Assembly: GCA_001642005.1 (NCBI GenBank)
Contig: LWCA01000237.1
Span: 1-37,565, forward strand
DNA from: Intoshia linei
Taxonomy: Eukaryota; Orthonectida; Rhopaluridae
DNA length: 37,565 nt
Reading direction: 5' to 3'
Of the stretch, positions 1 through 11,700 are shown piece by piece. Both the position numbers and the translations under genes were made by a program. The notes below the pieces were generated by a model that was given only the letters and a program-made list of their open reading frames with translations, searched no databases and was not told the origin of the DNA. Positions within the stretch are counted from its first letter, which is position 1, and each line of letters starts with the position of its first letter.

Positions 1-3000
1 ACCTGATTATTTCAAAAAGTTGAGCGATTCATACCACAAGAGTTACATCATTTTATTCACCCTGAAATTATCTATAATACTATTATAATTTTATCCAGAT
101 CAAAAAAAAGTCAATTGTGTCGGACAGTGTTATATAAGTAAGGATAAATGGCTAACTATAGTGTCTCAATGATGGCACATGTTATGTTATACTAAAAAAT
201 TCCAATTTGTAATGAGAACCAGGAAAAAACTATTATCACCCATATTTCCAGGACGACTTTCTCAAATTTAATTTTTTAAAATCATTAATAATAATGGTAA
301 GGAAATTTAGGAGACAATTTCAAATTGTTGAAGATTTTGTCAATATATTTTAAAATATAGATAAAACTGTAAAATTTTTAGAATCATAGAAATTGCATCA
401 GTACATTGATAAAATCAGTGATATTCGTCAAAATATAACCTTCATTTCAGTCTTAGGATGTCATATTTTGAATTAAATTGTTATTTACAATGTTAAGACA
501 ACACTAAAACTGATAATACAGTGGGAAATACTTTATAATCATTTATATTTTATTATGTACGTGTTTTTAAGATGATAATTTTTCAGTGTTGAACAATGTT
601 ATTGAAAACTATATTTTTTTTTTCAACCTAGTTATAATTTTAATAATAACCATTAATAATGCAATTAATATACATGAATATTAATGTAATAATTAATTAT
701 TAAACATTGTAGATCATTTGCTTTCTTTAGTTTTTTTATAACACCAGCTACATAATTTGAAAAAATACCATACTGTTTACTAGTATTGATTCATATTATA
801 CAAAAAATTTTCAAGTTTCAAAAATATTTCTGAAAATTTTAAATTTTAATCTTAATTTGAATGACCCAAATGCGAATGGCCAATGTATTAATCAAAAATT
901 TATCGAATTTTTCATTTTTTCTGATCGTTTTAAATCTAATTTTGTGGTGTTTAATTATATCGATTACTGTAGTTTGTTTTCATAAGGATCTACTTATAAA
1001 AATGTAAATTATTATTTTAGATGAAAATTAAGTTAACATAATACACCCTCAAGTCAGATTGAGGCACCATTTTTTGAAAAGTGCTCCAAAAACAGGGGTG
1101 TTAGTAAGTTATCTAATTTTTCATTTAATATTTAAACTATTGCAATATATTATGATATTATATTTGTTTCTATTAGAGTCCAACACGGTTTAGGGTGATA
1201 TTTTCAGGTAAATATTTGAAAAACAAAATTTAATAAAAATCTCAAATCAAAGTTATGAATATTTTTTTAATTGTATACTTAATTTTTAGAATTATAGTTA
1301 CTTTCTAATCTAAAATAGTAATTAAGTTAAAGATATTAAAATATAGGCATGAATGAAAAATTAATGAATAATGATAAATACATATGAAAATGTATGTAAA
1401 ATATTTAAATAAATATAATTTTAATTTAATGTCATCACTATAGGAATTATACTTATATATTTTATACTTACAACATTTTTGCCCCAAAAGCGGGGGTAAT
1501 TTCACATATATTGCTATGACATCGATGTAAATAAAATAAAATTAACATAATTCTGAAAAAGTGCCCCAAAAACCAAGTATGCCCCATACCGAGGTTTGCT
1601 CCAAAGCGGCGTCGGACTGTACAACAAATAGTTTGTTAGAACAATTTTGAGGATATGGTTAGTAAAAAATTTGTGGCTTTTTTCCAATTTTCTTGGACTA
1701 GCCTGCGCTACATAAAATGGATTCATCATTAGCTGTGAATTAAATTACGTTTTAAATTTAATTTTAACTGATGCTATTTGACATTACATGTGATAAAATG
1801 TTATTTTGCACTCGATGTTACCATTCAGTAATAAATTAAATCGAAATAATGGAAACTGAATAAATAGAATTTTAAGTGCAATAATGGCTATCTATGCGGA
1901 GTGGCAAGAATTAAAAAATTGAGATATTTTTAGTAAATTTCAGACAATTACAAAGCTTTGTTTTATTATTTTATACAAAAGATCACCACCGGCAAATCGG
2001 AGAACCATGAAATATGTCTAATTTATTTTTACACTATTATGTATAAAACGAAATAATTTATTGGGTTATTGAATAATTTCACATACAATTTCGATTTCAG
2101 TGTCTCGGTACACCATCATAGTTATACCTTGTGTGAGTTAAGAGATGCTGTAACTGTTTAAAGAACAATGCATGTCTGAATGAACTAAATTAAGCTTGTT
2201 GTATTGAGACTGATGAATATAAAGTTAGACAAAAGTTTTACATTTGATACCGCAATTTAGCTTAATTTCAAATTTAAAACTGCTAATTTTGTATCGTAAT
2301 GAATAAAATTTAGACAAAAGAATTAACTTTGAGACAATTTCGTCTCTATATTTACATTTATACTCCATCTCTTAATTTTATAATTATTATTAATACACGT
2401 GTTTAGTTTTGTTTATTTTACAGTTTTTACTTGTAATCCTCCATCAAAAAGGTATTTTAAAATAATTTAGTTCATATCTCCATACATTGTAGATTTGTCG
2501 ATTTTTCCAATTGCCTAATTCTTAATTAAATTTAAAACATGGTATTCGGGAAAATCGATATTTTATTAATTTTTCGTCTAGTATTTTGCAAATTAAAATT
2601 GTTTTAAAGCGACAAAGCTTAGATATAGTTTTACTAGAAACGAAAAATTTTTATCAACCTCTAGTATCGATTGAGATTGGTTTAATAAAGATGTTTAATT
2701 ATTAACGAGAATATATTTTTACAGTTAGCGTCTTTTAATTAGGATAATTACATATTTAAGCTAGAATTTATTGTATTTTATAAAATTTTTAATGCTATAT
2801 ATTTTGGCTTTAATATGCAAGGGCTCTGACGTAAGTTTATTCGTTTAATAATTGGTGCGTTACCAAATTGTTATCCAACGACTGATTTGTGAAACAAAAT
2901 TTTTTGTTTATTCATCATTTGAGGCCACTATTTGCCACTACATTTTGAAAAGTTATGTTTAATGTATCAGGTCTGAATAAATTAGTTTACTAAATACATA

Positions 3001-3739
3001 TTAATTTGTATTTTAATTTATTTTATTAATCAATTGCAACAACTGTATTTTATTGTCAATTTCAAGTAGGGTAATTTTTTTATAATTTTACATTAACGGA
3101 AGTTTCCTTTTGCAGATTGAATTGCAGATATTAATTGAAACCGGGTCGTATGTTCCATTTTAAACAACTTTGGGGAATTTATTTTTTCGTATTTCATTTT
3201 TTTAAATCTTATTTATAGTTTTTTATAGTATTTTTATATTTTTATAGTATATAGAGTTTTTTATGTCTGATGCAATTGATAACTGTTTGTCTCAGTTTTT
3301 GTTGGACCTCAGTATCATTTTTGCAAATTTTGATACTACTACTAAACTTTTAATATTTTATTTACTTAATGCACTCATACTTTATCAAATATAGTTTTTA
3401 TTAAATTGAATACGAATATTTACTTATTTCGATGGTTTTCAAATAAGGTTTTGAAATGATTTATTAATGTATTATATTTTTATTATTCATTGATTGTTGC
3501 ATATCTTTAGTTTTTAACATATTTATATCAAATATCTGATGAACGTGTAAGGAATAAATGTTCCTAATTTGTTTAAATTTTGTTTGAACATTCGTTTGAC
3601 CCTTGCATTTTTTGTTTCATATTTATTGTTTATACTTTATATAAGTAAGGGTTAACGTACAATTTTTAATCGACGTCTCTTTTATTTTGTTATACATTTC
3701 AGAAAATACATATTACATTTATATTAATTTGTCAAGGAC
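1..3739. other. Gene-free AT-rich DNA
   Basis: I see no convincing exon in this stretch. The two longest open frames (1305-1505 and 1514-1729, minus strand) have low-complexity, AT-driven composition and no recognisable domain. A weak direct repeat is present: the motif around 1076-1100 (GAAAAGTGCTCCAAAAAC) recurs as GAAAAAGTGCCCCAAAAACC at 1555-1574, each preceded by TTAACATAAT, which hints at a decayed dispersed element. The region lies upstream of the ZFHX gene and could hold enhancers, but nothing in the sequence proves that. Confidence 0.6.
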
Positions 3740-3747
3740 ATCTAAAA

Positions 3748-4381
3748 CAGTGTTTCTTAAACCATTTTTTTACTGCATTACCATATTATATTACTTATTT
3801 TGATATTAACCGCAATATTTTTTTAACTCCATATTGGATGGTCAGGTATTTAGAATAAGAGCCATATAAATGTTTTAATAGTTTAATTGAAATTTTCAAA
3901 ATAGCAAAATAAAATCATTTTTTAATTTTTTAGGGCTCATTTTAATTTAAAAAAAGAATAAATTGGGTTTTTGACTCTGAATGTCTCAATGTATGAAAAT
4001 TTAACTTGCACAAAAACAGCACTCTCGCAAAACTATTATAGAAAATTCATTTTTTTAATTTTGGAACTGTTAATTTTTAATTAAAGGGCAACACACATTC
4101 AATTTTATACATGACTAAACGATACACACTGAGGCTGTTAAAAACCATTTTTTTCTATACTAAAATTTTATAAATCAATTTTAATTTATTACATTACTGC
4201 ACTTTATTAGTATTTAACATTATTATATCATTTAGGAAAAATTATAAATTATATGTTGCTATACATGCGACGCAAAAAAGATAAAAATCTACCCATTTTT
4301 TTAGAACTAATTTCGCGATTACACATGAAAAATATCAAATTACCCACTCGTGGGTAAATACCACCAAGTTGGGAATCACTG
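3748..4381. mobile_element. hAT-like non-autonomous element
   Basis: The left end reads CAGTGTTTCTTAAAC and the right end, reverse complemented, reads CAGTGATTCCCAAC, the usual form of hAT terminal inverted repeats. Just inside the right end is the sequence TACCCACTCGTGGGTA, common near hAT termini. The flanking 8-mers are atctaaaa (3740-3747) and ctgtaaaa (4382-4389), which agree at 6 of 8 positions as expected for an old 8-bp target duplication. No transposase reading frame is present inside, so this is a miniature or deleted copy. Family assignment rests on the ends alone. Confidence 0.6.
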
Positions 4382-4447
4382 CTGTAAAATATAAATTTCT
4401 CTTAACATAGGGATTCTTTTTGTCTTTATTTTATTGACTGCTATTAT

Positions 4448-4754
4448 TAGGGTTGCCAACTGCGTTATTTTCCTCCTGAGACTTGGGGTTTTCAAATTCA
4501 ACTCAGAGCTCAGAGTTAAGTGATATTTCTGAGGGTAATTTAATTATTTCAATCAAAATCATCAGATCAGACATATTTTATTTATATTGGATAAATAAGC
4601 GACTGTATTTGATGTATAAGATGTAAACTGTTAGTATTTTTTGAAAAAGAGACCCAAAGTAAAATAGGGACCCCAAAAAATTTTTTTAAATAACAAAAAA
4701 ATAACACGCTTCGCTCAAAAATTCGGGTTGAGAATAACTTTGTAGATAACCCTA
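4448..4754. mobile_element. MITE with perfect 8-bp target duplication
   Basis: The element begins TAGGGTTGCCAAC and ends GATAACCCTA, so its outer 7 bp (TAGGGTT/AACCCTA) form an inverted repeat. It is flanked on both sides by the identical 8-mer gctattat (4440-4447 and 4755-4762). An 8-bp duplication and the TAGGGTTGCCAAC-type end fit the hAT superfamily. It is 307 bp long and has no coding capacity. The exact duplication suggests a more recent insertion than the 3748-4381 element lying only 66 bp away. Confidence 0.75.
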
Positions 4755-7131
4755 GCTATTATGCTCTATTTTTTTCACGGAAGGTTAATAGATTTTTTTT
4801 AAAATATCTGAAATATCATTTTTCTAAAACCTGTACATAAGTATCATTACGGTTCGTCGTTTTAAGTGAAATGTGCAGTTTCAAAATCAGTTTAACAACG
4901 GAATAAAGTTTGATTCTTTCTTTTTTCCAAATTTCTAACTACACCTTCTAACCTGTAGTTTATATTTAACATTTACTTTTAATTAAACAACTGCAATTTA
5001 TATTTTGGTATTTTATTTGGGAATACACATATTTTTAAAATTTAAATTCCTTAAAAAGTACATACTCAACAAATATATTAATTATTTCCAATATTAGAAT
5101 ATGGTGCCATCACACGTTAATTTTAAACCAATTATTTTTTAATTGGAATTTAAACTAATTTAACTTTGGCTGTATTAATGTAGAAGCTTGCATGTAACAT
5201 AGTTTACATGTATAAAACAAAAGTGGTGCCATGTTGTTTATATCCGAATGATATAATGTTAATAGTAATTTGTCGCATAGTCTTTGTATTGACATTTTAA
5301 AACCCTTATAAAAAAGATACTTTTTATACTTTTAACATTTTTGCATGGGTATATATCTCCAATTAATAGGTATCCATCGCTATTTCTTCATATTTTGTAT
5401 AAAGATTGAATATTGATTTTGATATTTTGAAAACTTTACATTTAATTATTTTTAAATTTGAAAATTTAACATTTAGATGCTAATCAGTTATAATATTGAT
5501 TTTAGAAAATTATATTTTATATTAGAAAATGTTTAATGATAAAAGTAAATTGATGTGTACTAAACTTCTGCAGCACAACCCCATGATAGAATTTTAAAAT
5601 TTTCATCAATGACAGCGTTTAACTAGATTTAATATGTACCCAAACATACCTTGTCAATACGACTAGAACACTAACTTAGAACTGTGTTTCAGTAGTCTAG
5701 TATGTACGAGTAGTTCTTAAACTGTTCCTGCACTACGAATCTTTTTGGGAATGTGAAGGCCTGGAAATTAAGATGTTTTTTATGTCAAAATATTTATCGA
5801 GTATTAAATACATTCAAATTTTTGCTATCAATAACATTAATATGATTTCTCATTATATTGTAATTTACATAAATTTAAGGTAAGATCAGTGATCATTCGT
5901 TTAAATTTAAAACTTGTGATTTTGTATAAATTTTCGAGGAATTTAATGAAACGTTAACTTTGTGTTGTCACTTCTAATGAATTAAGCGCTTGTTATTAAC
6001 TAAATATTATATTTATTTTGTAATTACTGTTTAAAAGTGCATAGCTTGAAAAAAATTATGGAGTTTGTTTAATCTGATATGAAAATATTACGTTAAACTC
6101 AATATATGATATATAAATATCTATCATTAAATATTAAACATTGCTGATTATATTGGTTTTTTGGTCGGTTTAAAAAGGGTGCGATATTCACAAATGTTTG
6201 AGAATCACTAGTTTAAGAGCATAATGAGTTTTAATGTATTAAGTTAGATATACATTTGTATGTTTACAAATTAGGATATTTTTATTGAAATATGTTTGTA
6301 TTTAATAAAATATTGACAGCTTTAGGTTAATGCTTTAAAATTTAAGTTTTAAGACGTATTTAAATTGAGATATCGATTTTTAGATTTAGTTTTATAATTA
6401 CGATACTAGACAAATTAAATTACAATCTAAAAATTATTTTAATTTGAACCATTGTAAACTATGAATGTTTTACTGCAATTATAGGTTGCTGGTCATATTT
6501 TTCTAAGTAATTCTGTTGTACAAACACTCGTTTAATTATTACAATATCAAAATTATTTTATTTCATGTAAAGTTTACATTGTTAACAGTATTATTAAAAA
6601 TTAAGTATTTGTAGCTGTGACTATATAAAATTGTTCAATCCTTTTTTGTTTGATAATAAATTACTATTTAGTGAAATAACTGATTGGTTTAGCTTGCAGG
6701 TTATAAACGAATTTTTGATAAATTTCAAACATTCAGTTATTCAAACGCTTTTGATTTGCTAGTGACGTATTGTGTATGTCTAGTTTTTATGGAATTCCGC
6801 ATTAAATAGTACGAAATTAATGCAAAAAAACCAGAAAGTAATAAAACCATGTATTTATATGTAAATAAAATTTACTTTAATAGAAACCTATTAATTGAAA
6901 TTAATAACAGCGGGGTTTTTGTTAAGTTTTTTGAATATATTATTTCAACAAATTTCAACAGGGGTCGCCAAGCATTTTCATCGTGTAGTTAATTTTCACA
7001 ATATTAACATCATTACACCTAGAAAAATAATTATTTATAATTTTTAATAATAATAATATATTTCGATTAATATCAACCGCAATAATCTTTAACGGATATC
7101 AGGGTTACATATTAACCAGCTAGATGACCTC
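4755..7131. other. Gene-free AT-rich DNA
   Basis: No exon is supported here. There is a possible further hAT-like remnant between about 5706 and 6205: the right side ends TTTGAGAATCACTA and the left side contains TAGTTCTTAAACTG, which are partly inverse of each other, but no target duplication is visible. A single hAT-like end (CAGGGGTCGCCAAG) occurs at 6958 without a partner that I can see. Confidence 0.45.
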
Positions 7132-7262
7132 TGTATTACATGGATATTTAAGTTTTACATAGCCACTAGTAAACGACAAGTCGATTAGTGATTAGCTTAG
7201 AAGAGTGTTTTGTTAGAAATATTAATATGGAACATGAAAAACTTAAATATCCATGTAATACA
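7132..7262. repeat. Near-perfect 29-bp inverted repeat (long hairpin)
   Basis: The arms 7132-7160 and 7234-7262 are reverse complements with a single mismatch (arm begins TGTATTACATGGATATTTAA), separated by a 73-nt loop. No other feature explains it. It could be the terminal repeats of a very small transposable element, a foldback element, or a transcribed hairpin. The loop is long for an animal microRNA precursor. Confidence 0.7.
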
Positions 7263-8771
7263 TGTATACTTTTAACATTCAACTTCATTTATTAAATACT
7301 AAACAGATTTATTTAATTATGGTATCTTGAAGATAACATCTTTAAATGAATGCAATGTTTGTTCACTAATTGGCTCTCCAATACTGAAAGGACTTGGTTG
7401 TGCCTTGTATACTTACATTTAACATGTTTAAATAACTATTATTGCCGATTAAGAACGTTTTATTACATACACTCTATTTATATTAAATTTTTGAACCAGT
7501 TTCTCTTGCACGACCACTAATTTTTTCCTTTCGTTTGGAAGATAATTAGCTATACACTTTGAATCTTTATTTAATTAAGTTACGATGCGTTTAAGAGTGA
7601 GGTATTCCAAAAATTAGATGGTCTATTGATTCGTTCTGATTTATAGTTAATTTATAATGTGACTTTCCAGTGTTGGAAAATAATTTAAAATTTCAGTTAT
7701 AATAAAACTTGGTGTATTTAAAAAATTTATCAATATCTTTAAATCAGATTTTAATCTTTTTGTGATTATCCATTATTATTTTTTATTTTTAACTAAGTGA
7801 TTGAATAAAATTGATTCCTTCAAAATAATTGAAACATTTTTCTTAATTTATGTACCTATAATATTCAATATATATTTTCAATGTCAGTCAGTATATAAGT
7901 TTATATCATTTATTTACATATTGTTACTTTTCAAAAACTTGATTGGGAATAGTTTCTATAATTTAAGGTAAATTTTCATTATGAGTGTCAAATTAAAATA
8001 TGATTATTTGTAATTAATATTATTTTTATTTCATTATTACATTTTTAACTGTAAATATTTAAGTGCATGCATTTTGTTTATTTTTACAATAATGTTATTT
8101 ATCTTGAAATTTTTAATTTATTTTAATTTTGTATATATTTTTGTATTTATACGATGATTTTTCAAACAATGAATACTATATAAAGATTCTAACCAGTGAT
8201 TCAAGTTTATTTAAAATATCAATATATAGTTCTTTAATTGCGTTTTTTTAAAAAAATATACCATTGTATAATTAAAAAAATTAACAATTTGTGTGCAAAC
8301 ATGTATCATTTTCAAAAATTAACTAATATTTTAACTAATAATTTTGAAATTTTCTAGAATAAATGTAATTCTATATTAGAAAGTAATAATTAGTGATTTA
8401 TCAAATTGCAACCTATATTTTATACTTAACGATTGACAGTTAATTCAACAGTTTACCAAGTTCTTAACTATTTTAATTGGGGTAAGATTAATATCCTAGT
8501 ATATTTACTTTTAATGGTACTATTTGAAGACACCTTAAAAAAAATTTATTTATGTGGACGTGGTTTTTAGTCATTTAGTTGAAAAACAACGTAGAGTGTG
8601 CAAACCGATGTCATTGAGATTTTTATATTCTACTAAAAAGTATTTTTATTGATTGTTTTTTATGTTTTTAAAATTAATTGATATTTCTACTATAATTATA
8701 TTAAAATTTAAGAGACCCTAATTATGACATTTAGTACTTGAACAATCTCAAATATTGGATATTTAAATCAA
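7263..8771. other. Upstream flank of the ZFHX gene, no gene seen
   Basis: This AT-rich segment runs up to the chosen ZFHX start. No exon or repeat stands out. An in-frame TGA at 8739-8741 lies upstream of the ATG at 8772, so the coding region does not simply extend further 5' in this frame. A promoter and 5' UTR are expected here, but I cannot point to a specific element. Confidence 0.4.
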
Positions 8772-11700
8772 ATGGAAAAAATGAACTCAGAGATGCCATC
8801 CAATTATGAAAAATGTACAGATTTGAAAATTAAAAAAATAAATTTACAATTGGATGTCAAGCAAGAGAATATGCAACATTTAAATTCAAATGGAAAATCC
8901 CAAAAATGCAATCCTACCGATCAATCCATTAATTTTTTTCCAAATTTTTCAGTTTCCAGTAAACCCAGCATGTACAATTTAACTCCTTTTTGCATGGAAA
9001 GTTTAAATAACAAGCAATGCCAAAATTTTAACGACGAAAAACAAAATAAGAATAATCACTCTCTTTCTACAATTATGGGTACTGTTAATTCTGATTTTGA
9101 AACAAAATTACCACATTATATACCATTTCGTTTAACTGATTCAGACAATCATACGTGTCCGAATTTGGAAAAAACTGATTTAAATCTAACAATGGAAAAA
9201 TCTAACGTGAACGGGGTTTTTAAAAATTCAAGTGATTCGATAAAATACGAAAATTGTGTGGAAAACAAAGAACCTAAAATCGATATATCATTGAACCCCA
9301 GTATTATGTCAAAATTAAACACTCGAAATACTTCTAAAAAACTAAAGTGTCCTAAATGTAACTGGTACTACAAATATCAAGACGCCTTGGAGTATCACAT
9401 GAAAGATAAGCACGCAGACTCTGAAAAAAAATGTCATTATTGCATTACCAACACTGTTCATCCTCGTTTGTCGCGTGGAGGAACATACTTGTGTGGATAT
9501 AAACCATATCATTGCGAAATTTGTAATTATTCTACCACGACAAAAGGAAATTTAAACATTCACAACCAATCAGATAAACATTATTACACCCTTAAAGAAC
9601 TGAAAAAATCACAAGAAATCGATAAAACCGTTCAACAAAATGAAATCACAATGACAAATTCGAATGTTAGAGATGGGGAAAGTAGGGATGTCAATGATTA
9701 TGTTAGTTTTTACAACAAATCTGAAAACCGATGGGAATGCAAATTATGTACATTTACCTGTTTGAATTTTCAAGATTTTAGATTGCATATATTATCAAAA
9801 TATCAAAATGTAATGCATGGTGCCGCCAATATGGCTAAAGTAGAAATAGACGAAGTGTTGCCGAATGGAAATTCTGATCAATTTGAAATGTACTCTAAAA
9901 AACGAGAGTCTCTTCCTTATGACTCTTTAATTCGAAAACCTTTCAAAAATAAAAATCTGAAAGGTATAAATGGTTTGTTTCAAGAAAATTTTATCATTAC
10001 TCCGCCAAATTATATTTATCAATGTATGATGTGTGCAAAATTTACAACCAATTCAATTAAAGAAATAAATGACCATTTGCTTGCCTACCGATTCAACCCA
10101 AAATCCTTGGAAATGTCTACTACCGTTACGTTTTTAGATAAAAATTACATTTGCTTACTTTGTAACTACAAATCAACCTTAAAAGCTAATTTTCATTTAC
10201 ACTGCGATACGGATAAACACCAACATCGATGTAGTGTCACAAAACATATTATGGAAACCGGTCTAAACTTGACGGACGTTCTGGAAAATTGTAATTTAAC
10301 TCAAGTCATGTCTATACAGTGCATTCCTTGCAATATCGTATTTAGTACTCTGATAATTCTTAATAGCCACATTATGAGCGAAGCCCACCAGTCAACTGTA
10401 GCCATATATGCATACATGTCAAATTGTGAATCCATTTTTTACAATGTAGACTCATTTACCTTGCATTACTGTGAAATGATGGATTTTATAGAGAATAAAC
10501 CGTCAAATTTTAATTACCAATCCCTTTGTAATATTTTGTTGGACACGTCTCATAATATAGCAAAGTTGGCTTTCACGTGCAATGTTTGTCAGTTCAATAG
10601 CAAAGATAAAAAAAAGATTATTAACCATTTCACTGCGCCTCCCCATACTAAAAATTTCTTAAAATGTATAAATTATGAGTGTGATGAAAATACAAAAGAT
10701 TTTATAAGAAATCACAAATACGAAAGAGATAATTTAAGCAAACTAGTTAAACCTAGTGAATTTCTTTGCCCGTTTTGTTCTAAATTGTGCGATATCATCA
10801 ACATTGAAAAACATTTACATTTCGACCATCAAATTTCGGATTACGTTATTAAAAGTATTAAAAATTTATTAATCAATGGAAATGGTAATTCTAAGGAAAA
10901 ATCAAATTTTTTGATTGACACAAAATCTATTATCTCTAAAGAATTTAATAATACATCTTCAGACAATTCAAATTCATTGCAGCTTAAACACGGATCAAAC
11001 GGTTTTAATGTTTTGTTTAAAAACCACAATCAGGAAAACATTTATAATGATGTTTCTCAATTTTCATTTGAAAATCTCAATCTTTTGTATTATGAAATTT
11101 TTGACATTGCTAATGGCAATATTGAATATTGTTTAGGTATTTATTTTCAAATTATCCTTACTTATATAATATGTTATTATTATATTTTATTTATTTTAAT
11201 TTTAATTAAAATTTGGAAGATATATGCTAATTTTGCATCTAATGAATACAATTTGTAGTTATAGTCTAATTCCAGAAATATAAAATGATGAATTTTAGAA
11301 AACAAACAATGTTGATTATAATTATAGTACATACTAGATATAGATAATATAGATAAATATAGTCAATGTTTTTATTAATATCAAACATTAGAATCTAATT
11401 AATTTTCTGTTCAATTAGTTCAATAATACATTTTTATAATTTTTTATGCTACCTGCATTTGGGAACCGCTGCGTTAAAGGGGCCATGATTTCGCAAAGTT
11501 GGAAAAACTTGATTTATGTAATATTAAAAATATGATCTTACGGTGCACGAAAATATATCGTTTCCCATTGCTAGTGTAAATGTGAAAAATGGCTCTCTTT
11601 TAATTATAATTAAGTAATTAGCATAATAATAATTTAAATAATTATTTACTCCTTAAAATTTAAATTTGTTTTAATATTCGCCATAATGTAATATTTTAGA

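Noticed and set aside
1305-1729. Two minus-strand open frames of 66 and 71 codons
   Set aside because: Composition is driven by AT content, with no domain, splice support or conserved-looking motif.
11137-11258. Hydrophobic C-terminal tail (about 40 residues) on the first ZFHX exon, like a membrane anchor
   Set aside because: The frame runs past a good GT donor at 11137; the in-phase acceptor at 11699 continues the ZFHX protein. The tail is translated intron, and part of it lies in a dispersed repeat.
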